NCBI RefSeq assembly: GCF_009904055.1
Contig: NZ_WYDP01000005.1
Span: 186,001-250,000, forward strand
DNA length: 64,000 bases
Direction of reading: 5' to 3'
Source of the DNA: Rubellimicrobium sp. CFH 75288
GTDB lineage: Bacteria > Pseudomonadota > Alphaproteobacteria > Rhodobacterales > Rhodobacteraceae
A model generated the notes under the pieces. The model ran no database searches, was not told the DNA's origin, and worked only from the letters and a program-made list of their open reading frames with translations. The first letter of the stretch is position 1, and each line of letters starts with the position of its first letter. A program made the position numbers and the translations under genes. This document shows positions 34,823 through 44,002 of this stretch, one piece after another.

Positions 34823-36022
34823 ATGACGGAGAACGTCCGCGACGCGGCCCGCGCCGCCCTCGCCCAGGCCGAGAAGGTCACGGCCGTGGTCCTGCCCGAA
34901 CCCGCGCCCGCGGCCGAGGTGGTGCCCCTCGAACAGGCCGACCCCGCCAAGGAGGCCGAGATCCGCCGCCGCATGGCCGAGATCGACCTCGGCAACACCA
35001 CCTCCATCGTGGGCTTCGGCTCGCGCGCGCAGACCGAGCTGCAGGCGATCAGCCAGGCCATGCTCGAGGGGGTGCGCAACAAGGATGTCGGCCCCGCGGG
35101 CGAATCGCTGCGCTCGATCGTGGCGGCCATCCGCGGCTTCTCGCCCGAGGAGCTCGACGGCCGGCGCGACCGCTCGCTCTGGGAGCGGCTGACGGGCCGC
35201 CTCGCCCCCGCCGCCCGCTTCCAAGAGCGCTTCACCGAGGTGCAGGCCCAGATCGACCGCATCACCGACGACCTGCTCAAGCACGAACATGCGCTGCTGA
35301 AGGACATCGAGGCGCTCGACCAGCTCTACGACAAGACGCTGGCCTTCTACGACGAACTCGCGCTCTACATCGCCGCCGGCGAGGCCAAGCTCAAGGAACT
35401 CGACAGCGACACGATCCCCGCCAAGGAGGCCGAGGTTCAGGCCGCCCCCGAGGATCAGGCCGTCATGCGCGCCCAGGAACTGCGCGACCTGCGCGCCGCG
35501 CGCGACGACCTTGAGCGGCGGGTGCACGACCTCAAGCTCACGCGGCAGGTCACGATGCAGTCGCTGCCCTCCATCCGCCTCGTGCAGGAGAACGACAAGA
35601 GCCTCGTGACCAAGATCAACTCGACGCTGGTCAACACCGTGCCCCTGTGGGAGACGCAGCTCGCCCAGGCGGTGACGATCCAGCGGTCGAGCGCGGCGGC
35701 CAGCGCGGTGCGCGAGGCCAACGACCTCACCAACGAGCTTCTGACGCGCAACGCGGAGAACCTGCGCGACGCCAACCGCACCATCCGGCAGGAGATGGAG
35801 CGCGGCGTGTTCGACATCGAGGCGATCAAGGCCGCCAACGAGAACCTCATCGCCACCATCAACGAAAGCCTCCAGATCGCCGACGAGGGCAAGGCCCGCC
35901 GCGCCGCGGCCGAGGCCGACCTGCGCCGGATGGAGCAGGAGCTGAAATCGACCCTTGCGGCCGCCCGGTCGCGCGCGACCGGCCTGGGCGAGACGGTCGG
36001 CCAGGCGTCGCCCCGGCGCTGA
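34823..36022 (+). CDS. telA: TelA-family toxic-anion resistance protein
   Basis: 399 aa, largely helical and coiled-coil. The family core is clear: DLLKHEHALLKDIEALDQLYD, then LYIAAGEAKLKELD, RRVHDLKLTRQVTMQSLPSIRLVQ and NSTLVNTVPLWETQLAQAV. TelA proteins were named for tellurite resistance, but many act in general envelope stress together with XpaC. No membrane helix. GGAGGGAGA lies upstream of the ATG. Confidence 0.93.
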   Translation: MTENVRDAARAALAQAEKVTAVVLPEPAPAAEVVPLEQADPAKEAEIRRRMAEIDLGNTTSIVGFGSRAQTELQAISQAMLEGVRNKDVGPAGESLRSIVAAIRGFSPEELDGRRDRSLWERLTGRLAPAARFQERFTEVQAQIDRITDDLLKHEHALLKDIEALDQLYDKTLAFYDELALYIAAGEAKLKELDSDTIPAKEAEVQAAPEDQAVMRAQELRDLRAARDDLERRVHDLKLTRQVTMQSLPSIRLVQENDKSLVTKINSTLVNTVPLWETQLAQAVTIQRSSAAASAVREANDLTNELLTRNAENLRDANRTIRQEMERGVFDIEAIKAANENLIATINESLQIADEGKARRAAAEADLRRMEQELKSTLAAARSRATGLGETVGQASPRR

Positions 36023-36033
36023 GGAGGAGGGCG

Positions 36034-37053
36034 GTGGAGGGCGGACCCCGCGCGCTCGCCGTGCTGGCTGCGGCGATCCTGGGCCTGGCCGGATGCGATC
36101 TGCCGCCGCCCGAGCCGGACCCTGCGCCCCAGGCCGAGGCGCCCCCTCCGCCGCCGCCCCCGCCGGCCCGCCCGCGGCCGCAGCCCGCGCCGCCGCCCCC
36201 GCCCCCTCCGGCGGCCGAGCCCTCCGCGGCGAGCCGCGCGCTCGAGCTCTACTACCGGCGGCTGCAATCGGACCTGCTGGCGCAGGGGCTTCTGCGCGGC
36301 GACGGAGGCGGCGCGGACACGCCCTTCACCGACACGATGCTCGCGCGCAACTTCATGGAGATCGCCTTCTTCGACGAGTTCAGCGAGACCGAGGGCGGCT
36401 CGCTCGTGCCGGTGCGGCGCGAGAGCGTCCTGCGCCGCTGGGACGGGCCGATCCGCATGCAGATCGAGTTCGGCGCTTCCGTTCCCGAGGACCAGCGCCG
36501 CCGCGACCGCGCATCCATCGCGGCCTATGCCTCGCGCCTGTCGCGCCTGACGGGGGTGCCGATCACGCTGGTGGACGGAGGGGGCAACTTCCACGTCGCA
36601 ATCCTGTCGGAGGACGAGCGCCGCGCCTGGGAGCCGCGCCTGCGCGAGATCGTGCCCGACATCGCCGCTTCCTCCGTGCGCACCTTCGTCAACCTGCCCC
36701 GCTCGACGCTGTGCCTCGTGATCGCGTTCGGCCGCGACGGGCAGCCCGCCTATGACCGGGCCGTGGCGCTGATCCGGGCCGAACATCCGAACCTCCTGCG
36801 CACCGCCTGCATCCACGAGGAGCTGGCGCAGGGCATGGGCCTGGCCAACGACTCCCCGCGCGCGCGGCCCTCGATCTTCAACGACGACGAGGAGTTCGGC
36901 CTGCTCACCCGCCATGACGAGCTGCTGCTGCGCATCCTCTACGACCGGCGGCTGCGCACCGGCATGAGCGCGGAGGAGGCCCGCCCCCTCGTCCGCCAGA
37001 TCGCCGCCGAGCTGATGGCCGAGGAGCGCACCCGCACCGCCGCCTCGCGCTAG
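36034..37053 (+). CDS. DUF2927 lipoprotein
   Basis: 339 aa starting at GTG 36034 after GAGGAGGAGG. The signal ALAVLAAAILGLAGC ends in a lipobox (LAGC), followed by a Pro-rich linker of about 45 residues. The remaining ~270 residues form the DUF2927 domain, with the helical start SRALELYYRRLQSDLL, a beta-rich core and the Glu-rich block CIHEELAQGMGLANDSPRARPSIFNDDEEF, which resembles a metallopeptidase-like HEE motif. Function unknown; it sits inside the XpaC/TelA operon 11 nt after telA. Confidence 0.85.
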   Translation: MEGGPRALAVLAAAILGLAGCDLPPPEPDPAPQAEAPPPPPPPPARPRPQPAPPPPPPPAAEPSAASRALELYYRRLQSDLLAQGLLRGDGGGADTPFTDTMLARNFMEIAFFDEFSETEGGSLVPVRRESVLRRWDGPIRMQIEFGASVPEDQRRRDRASIAAYASRLSRLTGVPITLVDGGGNFHVAILSEDERRAWEPRLREIVPDIAASSVRTFVNLPRSTLCLVIAFGRDGQPAYDRAVALIRAEHPNLLRTACIHEELAQGMGLANDSPRARPSIFNDDEEFGLLTRHDELLLRILYDRRLRTGMSAEEARPLVRQIAAELMAEERTRTAASR

Positions 37054-37125
37054 CGCGCAGCCGCGGGGCCGCCTATATCGGAAGGCACGGCCGGAGGACC
37101 GGCCCGGACAACGCGGAGCGGCGCC

Positions 37126-38271
37126 ATGGTCTTCGGCTTCATCAAGGGTCAGTTCATCGACGTCATCGCCTGGACCGACGACACGCGCGACACGATGGTC
37201 TGGCGGTTCGAGCGTTACGGCAACGAGATCAAGTACGGCGCCAAGCTCACCGTCCGCGAGGGGCAGGCGGCCGTGTTCGTCCACGAGGGGCAGCTCGCCG
37301 ACGTGTTCGGCCCCGGTCTCTACCGGCTCGAGACCAACAACATGCCCATCATGACGACGCTCCAGCACTGGGACCACGGGTTCCAGTCGCCGTTCAAGAG
37401 CGAGATCTACTTCGTCAACACGACCCGCTTCACCGACCAGAAATGGGGCACGCGCAACCCGATCATGGCGCGCGACCCCGAATTCGGCCCCGTCCGCCTG
37501 CGCGCCTTCGGCACCTATGCGATGCGCGTCACCGATCCGGGTCGGTTCATCAAGGAGATCGTCGGCACCTCGGGCGAGTTCACGACCGCCGACGTCTCCA
37601 ACCAGATCCGCAACATCGTCGTCCAGGAAGCCTCGCGCGTGCTCGCCGGATCGGGCATCCCGGTGCTCGACATGGCGGCCAACACGCGCGACCTGGGCCG
37701 CATCGTGGCCGAGGCGATCGCGCCGACCATCGCCGAATACGGCCTCTCGATCCCCGAATTCTACATCGAGAACATCTCGCTGCCCGAGGAGGTCGAGCGC
37801 GTCCTCGACCAGCGCACCTCGATGGGCGTGGTGGGCGACCTGTCGAAATACACCCAGTTCGCGGCCGCCCAGGCGCTGGGCGAGGCCGCGCGCAACCCCG
37901 GCGGCGGCGCTGGGGCGGGCATGGGTGTCGGCGTGGGGATGGCCATGGCCGGCATGGCCGCAGGCGCCGCCGCGGGCCCGTGGGGCCAGCGCCCCGCCGA
38001 GGCCGCGCCTTCCGCGCCGCCCGCAGCCCAGGGCACCGCGCCGCCCCCCCCGCCCCCGGCCGAGGTCCAGTGGCACGTGGCCGAGAACGGCGAGACGCGC
38101 GGCCCCTTCGGCCGCAGCGAACTCGAGCGGATGGCGCGCGAGGGCAGCCTGACCCGGGATCACCATGTCTGGACGCCGGGGCAGGACGGCTGGACGCGCG
38201 CGGGCGACGTGGAGGCGCTCCGCTCCGTCTTCGACCAGGTGCCGCCCCCGCCACCCCCGCCGGCGGGCTGA
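37126..38271 (+). CDS. SPFH-domain protein with C-terminal GYF_2 domain (YdjI-like)
   Basis: 381 aa. Residues 1-270 are an SPFH/band-7 domain of the virion-core/YdjI type: VIAWTDDTRDTMVWRFERYGNEIKYGAKLTV-like start, then VRLRAFGTYAMRVTDPGRFIKEIVG. A Gly/Met-rich and Pro-rich linker follows, then a GYF_2 domain (about residues 325-370, WHVAENGETRGPFGRSELE and VWTPGQDGWTRAGDVE) that could recruit Pro-rich partners. SPFH proteins scaffold membrane domains. Homologues in Bacillus lie in an operon with PspA-type stress proteins. It ends in a poly-Pro tail. Confidence 0.9.
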   Translation: MVFGFIKGQFIDVIAWTDDTRDTMVWRFERYGNEIKYGAKLTVREGQAAVFVHEGQLADVFGPGLYRLETNNMPIMTTLQHWDHGFQSPFKSEIYFVNTTRFTDQKWGTRNPIMARDPEFGPVRLRAFGTYAMRVTDPGRFIKEIVGTSGEFTTADVSNQIRNIVVQEASRVLAGSGIPVLDMAANTRDLGRIVAEAIAPTIAEYGLSIPEFYIENISLPEEVERVLDQRTSMGVVGDLSKYTQFAAAQALGEAARNPGGGAGAGMGVGVGMAMAGMAAGAAAGPWGQRPAEAAPSAPPAAQGTAPPPPPPAEVQWHVAENGETRGPFGRSELERMAREGSLTRDHHVWTPGQDGWTRAGDVEALRSVFDQVPPPPPPPAG

Positions 38272-38362
38272 GCGGACCGCCCAGGGGCAGCAGCCCGCTT
38301 GCAGCCTGTCCGCGCGCCCCCCATAACGGCGCGGGACGGCGGCAGGAGGGGCGTGCGCGGCG

Positions 38363-39466
38363 ATGGCAGATTACCGCTTCCCCTGCGAGAACTGCGGCGG
38401 CCAACTCGTCTTCGCGCCCGGCCAAACCTCGCTCACCTGCCCCTTCTGCGGCCATGTCCAGGAGATCCCCGAGGCCCCCGAGGAGGACCGCTCCGAGGCG
38501 CTGCGCGAGATCGACTACCGCGAGACGGTGCGCCGCATGGAGCGCGGCGCCGCCTTCGAGGAGACGCGCGTCATCGCCTGCCCGACCTGCGGCGCGCAGA
38601 CCGAGTTTCCCGAGGGTGTCAAGGCCACCACCTGCCCCTTCTGCGCCACGCCGCTGGTGACGGCTCAGACGGGCACGCACCGGCATGTCAGGCCCTCGGC
38701 TCTCATCCCCTTCGCCCTGTCGGAGGAGGAGGCGCGCGCGGCCATGACGCGCTGGCTGGGCAGCCTGTGGTTCGCCCCCAACGGGCTGCAGGACTACGCG
38801 CGCAAGGGGCGCCGGATGGACGGGGTCTATGTGCCCTACTGGACCTTCGACGCCGACACCCGGACCGAGTATCGCGGCCAGCGCGGCGACGATTACTGGG
38901 TGACGCGCACCGTCATGCGCGACGGCAAGCCCGTCCAGGTCAGGGAGCGGCGCACCCGCTGGCGATCGGTCCGCGGCCGCGTCGCCCGCTTCTTCGACGA
39001 CGTGCTCGTGCTCGCCTCCCATTCGCTGCCCAAGGCGCACACGGACGCGCTCGAGCCGTGGGACCTCCGCGCGCTCGAACCCTACCGCCCCGACTACCTG
39101 TCGGGCTTCATGGCCGAAGGCTATTCCGTCGGCCTCGAGGAGGGATTCGCGGAGGCCCGCGCGATCATGGACCGCGTGATCCAGGCCGACATCCGCCGCG
39201 ACATCGGCGGCGACCACCAGCGCATCACCCAAGCCGTGACCCAGTTCGGCGACGTGACCTTCAAGCACGTCCTTCTGCCCGTCTGGGTCGCGGCCTACCG
39301 GTTCCGCGGCCGGTCGTTCCGCTTCGTGGTCAACGGCCAGACCGGCAAGGTCCAGGGCGAGCGGCCGTACTCGCCGTGGAAGATCGCCTTTGCGGTGATC
39401 CTCGGGCTGATCGCCGCGGCCGTGCTGGCCTACCTCTATGCGATGGCCGAGGGAGGCGGGTTCTGA
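38363..39466 (+). CDS. Zinc-ribbon protein with C-terminal membrane anchor (YdjG-like)
   Basis: 367 aa. Two zinc ribbons are visible: Cys8/11/26/29 (CENCGG, CPFCG) and Cys73/76/91/94 (CPTCGAQ, CPFCA). A middle domain (YVPYWTFDADTRTEYRGQRG and the following beta-rich stretch) is shared with YdjG-type partners of SPFH proteins. Residues 341-363 form one membrane helix. It follows the SPFH gene by 91 nt and probably closes the module. No ATPase domain, so primosomal-protein names sometimes given to it are misleading. Confidence 0.85.
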   Translation: MADYRFPCENCGGQLVFAPGQTSLTCPFCGHVQEIPEAPEEDRSEALREIDYRETVRRMERGAAFEETRVIACPTCGAQTEFPEGVKATTCPFCATPLVTAQTGTHRHVRPSALIPFALSEEEARAAMTRWLGSLWFAPNGLQDYARKGRRMDGVYVPYWTFDADTRTEYRGQRGDDYWVTRTVMRDGKPVQVRERRTRWRSVRGRVARFFDDVLVLASHSLPKAHTDALEPWDLRALEPYRPDYLSGFMAEGYSVGLEEGFAEARAIMDRVIQADIRRDIGGDHQRITQAVTQFGDVTFKHVLLPVWVAAYRFRGRSFRFVVNGQTGKVQGERPYSPWKIAFAVILGLIAAAVLAYLYAMAEGGGF

Positions 39467-39490
39467 GGGCATGACGGAGGCACGAGAGCC

Positions 39491-40411
39491 ATGATCCTGT
39501 GCTGCGGCGAGGCGCTGATCGACATGCTGCCGCGCACCCTGCCGGACGGCGAGGCGGCCTTTGCGCCCCATGCCGGGGGCGCGGTGTTCAACACGGCCGT
39601 GGCGCTCGGTCGGCTGGGGGCGCCGGCGGGGTTCCTGTGCGGGCTCTCCTCCGACCTCTTCGGCGATCTTCTGCGCGAGACGCTGGCCGCCGCCGGAGTG
39701 GACAGCTCGCTCTCGCCCGTCTCGGGCCGGCCGACCACGCTCGCCTTCGTGCGGCTCAGGGACGGGCATGCCAGCTACACCTTCTACGACGAGGGGACCG
39801 CGCTGCGGATGCTTTCGCCCGCGGACCTGCCCGCCCTGCCCCCTCGGGTCGAGGCGCTATTCCTGGGCGGCATCTCGCTCGTGGGCGAGCCCTGCGGATC
39901 GGCCTTCGAGGCGCTCCAGGCGCGCGAGGCGGGGTCGCGCGTGACCATGCTCGACCCCAACGTGCGCCCCTCCTTTGTCGCGGACGAGGGCGCTTATCGC
40001 GCGCGGATCGACCGCATGATCGCGCGCGCCGACATCCTCAAGGTCTCGGACGAGGACCTGCGCTGGCTCGCGGGGCCGGGCGATCCGACCGACCAGGCGC
40101 GCGCGCTGCTCGCCCGCGGGCCGCGCCTCGTGCTGGTCACGCGCGGCGCGGCCGGCGCCTCGGGCCACCTGCCCGAGGGGCATGTGGAGGTCGAGGCGCC
40201 CCAAGTCGCCGTGGCCGACACGGTGGGCGCGGGCGACACGTTCAACGCGGGCGTGCTGGCCGCGCTCTGGCGCGCGGGCCGGCTGTCGCGCGCGGGGCTC
40301 GCGCATCTCGACGAGGAGGCGCTGCGCGAGGCGCTGACGCTCGGCGTGCGCGCGGCCGCCGTCACCGTCTCGCGCCCCGGCGCGAACCCCCCCTGGGCGC
40401 GCGAGCTGTGA
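39491..40411 (+). CDS. PfkB-family carbohydrate kinase (fructokinase-like)
   Basis: 306 aa ribokinase-fold kinase. [31 protein letters not shown]-type N-terminal sugar-binding block and the C-terminal signature [17 protein letters not shown] with its catalytic Asp are intact. The N-terminus with GEALIDM is typical of fructokinases, but the exact sugar cannot be decided. Its stop overlaps the GTG of dtd. Confidence 0.9.
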   Translation: MILCCGEALIDMLPRTLPDGEAAFAPHAGGAVFNTAVALGRLGAPAGFLCGLSSDLFGDLLRETLAAAGVDSSLSPVSGRPTTLAFVRLRDGHASYTFYDEGTALRMLSPADLPALPPRVEALFLGGISLVGEPCGSAFEALQAREAGSRVTMLDPNVRPSFVADEGAYRARIDRMIARADILKVSDEDLRWLAGPGDPTDQARALLARGPRLVLVTRGAAGASGHLPEGHVEVEAPQVAVADTVGAGDTFNAGVLAALWRAGRLSRAGLAHLDEEALREALTLGVRAAAVTVSRPGANPPWAREL

Positions 40412-40845
40412 GGGCGCTGGTCCAGCGCGTCTCCGAGGCCGCCGTGCGCGTGGACGGCCAGACGGTGGGCGCGATCGGACCGGGCCTTCTGGTGCTGGTC
40501 TGCGCCATGGCGGGCGACGACGACGACCGGCCCGCCCTGCTCGCCGCCAAGGTGGCGCGACTGCGCATCTTCCGCGACGCGGCCGGCAAGATGAACCGCT
40601 CGCTCCTCGACACCGGCGGCGCGGCGCTGGTCGTCTCCCAGTTCACGCTCGCCGCCGACACGTCGCGCGGCAACCGCCCCGGCTTTTCCGCCGCCGCGCC
40701 GCCCGATCGGGGCGAGGCGCTCTACGAGTCCTTCGCCGACGCGCTCGCCGCCCTGGGCGTGCCGGTCGAGCGGGGGCGGTTCGGCGCGGACATGCAGGTG
40801 TCGCTGGTCAACGACGGCCCTGTGACGATCCCGCTCGAGATCTAG
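40408..40845 (+). CDS. dtd: D-aminoacyl-tRNA deacylase
   Basis: A 145-aa proofreading enzyme that removes D-amino acids from tRNA. The family signatures [18 protein letters not shown] and the Gly-Pro block [16 protein letters not shown] (cis Gly-Pro) are complete. Starts with GTG overlapping the kinase stop; the stop shares CTAG with the convergent metallo-hydrolase gene. Confidence 0.96.
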   Translation: MRALVQRVSEAAVRVDGQTVGAIGPGLLVLVCAMAGDDDDRPALLAAKVARLRIFRDAAGKMNRSLLDTGGAALVVSQFTLAADTSRGNRPGFSAAAPPDRGEALYESFADALAALGVPVERGRFGADMQVSLVNDGPVTIPLEI

Positions 40846-41846
40846 GCCGCAAGGCGCCGCAGCCCCCCCGACTCCTCCCAGCGCAGCAGGCCGCGCGCCA
40901 CCAGATGGTTGGCATGGGCGATCACCTCGCCCACGGCGAATCCCGTCTTGTGCGGGTCGAGCGGGCGCGGGAACACCACCGGCAGAAGCTCGGCCGCCGT
41001 CCGCGGGCGCTCGGCGCAGGCGGCGCGGATCAGGTCGCAGCGCGCCTCGTGGTGGCGGTCCAGCTCCGCGATCCGCTCGTGCAGGCCGCGAAAGGGCCGC
41101 CGGTGCCCCGGCAGGACCAGCGCCCCCTCTCCCACCTCGCGGCCCAGCATGGCCAGGCCCGCGCGGAACTCGCCCACCGGGTCCCCCTCGGGCTCGAAGG
41201 CCGAGGCCGAGACGTTGGGGCTGATCCGCTCGATCACCTGGTCGGCCGCGATCAGCAGCCCGTCGGCGGGCGCGTGCAGCAGGATCTGCTCGGGCGCGTG
41301 GCCGTCCGCGCTCAGCACCGACCAGTCCCGCCCGCCCAGCCGCAGCCGCATCCCGGCCGAGAGCCGCCGGTAGGTCCGGGGCGGCAGGGTCAGGCGCCGC
41401 AGATAGGCGTGCCCCAGCGTGCGCACCCGGTCCGCCAGGGCGGGCGGCATCCCGTGCGCGGCGTAAAGGCGGCCGTATTCCTCGGCCTCGAGCAGCCCCG
41501 GCGCATGCGCGAGCGCGGTGGCGCTCAGGAACGCCGTCCGGCTGGTCCAGAGCGGCACGCTCAGCCTCTCGCAGAGCCAGCCCGCCAGACCGATATGGTC
41601 CGGGTGGTGATGCGTGACCAGCACCGCCCCCACGGGCCCCAGCGCGGGCAGCAGCGCGTCCCAGGCCGCGCGGCTGGCCTCGTCGGCGATCCCGGTATCG
41701 AGGATCACCCAGCCGCTCGAATCCTCGAGCGCATAGACGTTGACGTGATCGAGGCGAAAGGGCAGCGCCAGCCGCGCCCAGAGCAGGCCCGGCGCGACCT
41801 CGGTCCAGCGCCCCGGCGGGGGCGGCTCGGGAAAGGGAAAGTCCAT
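40842..41846 (-). CDS. MBL-fold metallo-hydrolase
   Basis: 334 aa. Zinc motif THHHPDHIG at residues 78-86 (ligands His79, His81, Asp83, His84), a later SADGHAPEQ and [11 protein letters not shown]. The C-terminal winged-helix-like extension ([13 protein letters not shown], then [20 protein letters not shown]) is the kind seen in LACTB2-like enzymes. Substrate unknown. The stop overlaps that of dtd by 4 nt. Confidence 0.88.
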   Translation of the reverse strand: MDFPFPEPPPPGRWTEVAPGLLWARLALPFRLDHVNVYALEDSSGWVILDTGIADEASRAAWDALLPALGPVGAVLVTHHHPDHIGLAGWLCERLSVPLWTSRTAFLSATALAHAPGLLEAEEYGRLYAAHGMPPALADRVRTLGHAYLRRLTLPPRTYRRLSAGMRLRLGGRDWSVLSADGHAPEQILLHAPADGLLIAADQVIERISPNVSASAFEPEGDPVGEFRAGLAMLGREVGEGALVLPGHRRPFRGLHERIAELDRHHEARCDLIRAACAERPRTAAELLPVVFPRPLDPHKTGFAVGEVIAHANHLVARGLLRWEESGGLRRLAA

Positions 41847-41920
41847 GGGGCGTCTCCGGGCCGTGGCCGCTCGCAGCTAGCGCAGCCCCGCCCCGGCGGC
41901 CAGTGGCGACGCGGCGCCCC

Positions 41921-42910
41921 TCAGCCCGAGGGGTCGAGCACGATCTTGCCCAGCACCCGGCCCCCCTCCATCGCCTCGTGCGCCTCGACGATGCGCGACA
42001 GCGGCAGGCGCAGGCCGATCTGGTGGCGCAGCGCCCCCTCCGCGAGCCAGCGGTTGATGTCGCGCACGGCCGCCTGCAGCGCGGATTCGGCCGCCTCGTA
42101 GATCAGCACGGCATGAAGGCGCGCGTCGCGCAGCATCAAGGCGCGGAAGTCCAGGACCGGGCGCGGCACCGCGTCCGACGCATAGGCCGCGATCGTCCCC
42201 CCCGGCGCCAGCACGGCCAGGCTCACGTCCAGGTTGGCGCCCAAGGCGACCTCGACGAGGCGGTGGATGCCCTCCGGCGCTTCGGCCCGGATCGCGGCGG
42301 CGAGGTCGCCCCCCCGGCGGTCGAGCACCACGTCCGCCCCCGCCTCCCGCGCGCGTTGGACGGCCTCGGGGCGGCTCGCGGTGGCCAGCACCCGCGCCCC
42401 CAGCAGCCGCGCCATCTGGACCGCATAGAACCCGACCGCCCCCGCGCCCCCCTGCACGAGAACCGTCCGCCCCGCGATGGGCCCGTCGGCGAGCAGCGCG
42501 TAATGCGCCGTCATGGCCGGGATGCCCAGGCAGGCGCCCTCCTCGAAGGTGGCGGGCTCGGGCAGCGGGGCGGCGCGCGCGGCGGGCAGGACGCACCATT
42601 CGGCCGCCGTGCCCCGCGGCCGGCCGCGCTGGGCGAACCACAGCCAGACGCGCTCGCCCAGGCGCGCGGGGTCCACGCCCTCGCCCACGGCGTCGATCGT
42701 GCCCGCCCCGTCCATGTGCGGGGTCACGGCCGGAAACGGCATCTCCGCGTCCCCCGGCCGCACGCCGCGCGCCTTGGTGTCGGTCGGGTTGACGGCCGAG
42801 ACGGCCACCCGCACCCGCACCTCGCCCGGGCCGGGCTGCGGCTCGGGCAGGTCCACGAGTCGGAGCACCTCGGGCGCGGGGCCCCGCCGCCTGTACTCGG
42901 CCGCCCTCAT
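41921..42910 (-). CDS. Zinc-free quinone oxidoreductase (MDR family)
   Basis: 329 aa. VSAVNPTDTKARGV, the NADPH-binding VLVQGGAGAVGFYAVQMARLLGA and the C-terminal EAHEAMEGGRVLGKIVL are typical of quinone oxidoreductase/QOR-like members. No catalytic or structural zinc cysteines are present. The ATG overlaps the stop of the Gfo/Idh gene (ATGA). Confidence 0.9.
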   Translation of the reverse strand: MRAAEYRRRGPAPEVLRLVDLPEPQPGPGEVRVRVAVSAVNPTDTKARGVRPGDAEMPFPAVTPHMDGAGTIDAVGEGVDPARLGERVWLWFAQRGRPRGTAAEWCVLPAARAAPLPEPATFEEGACLGIPAMTAHYALLADGPIAGRTVLVQGGAGAVGFYAVQMARLLGARVLATASRPEAVQRAREAGADVVLDRRGGDLAAAIRAEAPEGIHRLVEVALGANLDVSLAVLAPGGTIAAYASDAVPRPVLDFRALMLRDARLHAVLIYEAAESALQAAVRDINRWLAEGALRHQIGLRLPLSRIVEAHEAMEGGRVLGKIVLDPSG

Positions 42911-43956
42911 GCGAGCCTCACCGGCCGGCCCGTCCGCACGCTCTCGTCGGCAGCGAGGCAGACGGCAAGCGAGCGCAGCGCGTCGCGCAGATGGCGCGAC
43001 AGGTCCAGATCCTCCCGGATCGCGCGGGCGACAAAGGCTGCCTCGCGATCGCAGAGGCCCTGATGGTCGGGCTCGTCGCCGGCCGCCAGGAGCTCCGGCG
43101 GACGGCCGGTGCGATGGCGCCGCAGCGCGCTGGTGCCGACATGCACCGCATGGTCGTCGGACGCGCCGCTCTCGTCTCCCCGGATCGACACGGCCCCGCC
43201 GGGCGAGATCACGTCCTTCACGAAGAACGCCGTCTCCGACATCATCGGTCCCCAGCCCGCCTCGTACCAGCCGGCCGAGCCGTCGGCGAACAGCACCTGG
43301 AAATGCCCGTAATTGTACATGTCCGGCGCGATCTCCTCCGTCAGCCGCACGCCCATGCCGCGCACCTCCACCGGCTCGGAATCGGTGATCTGGCACATCA
43401 CGTCCACGTAATGCACCCCGCAATCGACCAGCGGCGAGACCGATTCCATCAGCCGCCGGTGCACCGCCCAGCTGTCCCCCGTGGAGCGCTGGTTGAGGTT
43501 GAGGCGGAACACCCAGGGCCCGCCCAGCGCGCGCGCCTCCTCGATCAGACGGATCCAGGCCGGATGGTGGCGCAGGATGTAGCCCACGACCAGCTTGCGT
43601 CCGGCGCGCCCCGCCGCGGCGACCACCGCCTCCGCATCGGCCAGCGTCGCCGCCAGGGGCTTTTCGACAAAGACATGCGCCCCCGCCTCCAGCGCTGCCA
43701 GCGCGATCCCGGCATGGCTGTCGGGATGGGTGGCGATGGAGACCACATCGGGCCGCAGCCGGTCCAGTGCCGCGCGCAGGTCGTGCTCCACCGCGTAGCG
43801 GTCGAGCGGCGGCGGCAGGCGGACGGGCGAGCGGTTCACGAGCCCCGCGATCGCGAAACCGGGGCTCGCCTCATAGGCCAGGGCATGGCTGCGCCCCATC
43901 GTTCCGAGACCCACGACGAGGACGCGCAGGGGTCGGTCGCTGGTCTGCATCGGCAC
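42907..43956 (-). CDS. Gfo/Idh/MocA-family oxidoreductase
   Basis: 349 aa NAD(P)-dependent oxidoreductase. Rossmann start LRVLVVGLGTMGRSHALAYEA, then the family EKPLA motif (VFVEKPLAATLADAEA) and the DCGVHYVDVMCQI block with its catalytic Asp/His. The start could be Met1 or Met3. Middle gene of a probable three-gene operon downstream of the AidB-like gene (46 nt gap). Substrate unknown. Confidence 0.9.
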   Translation of the reverse strand: MPMQTSDRPLRVLVVGLGTMGRSHALAYEASPGFAIAGLVNRSPVRLPPPLDRYAVEHDLRAALDRLRPDVVSIATHPDSHAGIALAALEAGAHVFVEKPLAATLADAEAVVAAAGRAGRKLVVGYILRHHPAWIRLIEEARALGGPWVFRLNLNQRSTGDSWAVHRRLMESVSPLVDCGVHYVDVMCQITDSEPVEVRGMGVRLTEEIAPDMYNYGHFQVLFADGSAGWYEAGWGPMMSETAFFVKDVISPGGAVSIRGDESGASDDHAVHVGTSALRRHRTGRPPELLAAGDEPDHQGLCDREAAFVARAIREDLDLSRHLRDALRSLAVCLAADESVRTGRPVRLA

Positions 43957-44002
43957 CTCCCGCCCCGATCATGCCCGCCCGAGGGCCGGTGTAAAGCCGC
44001 CC

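Noticed and set aside
38363-39466. Primosomal protein N' (PriA)-like helicase
   Set aside because: Only zinc ribbons are shared; there are no helicase motifs, and the C-terminal membrane helix and gene context fit a YdjG-type protein.
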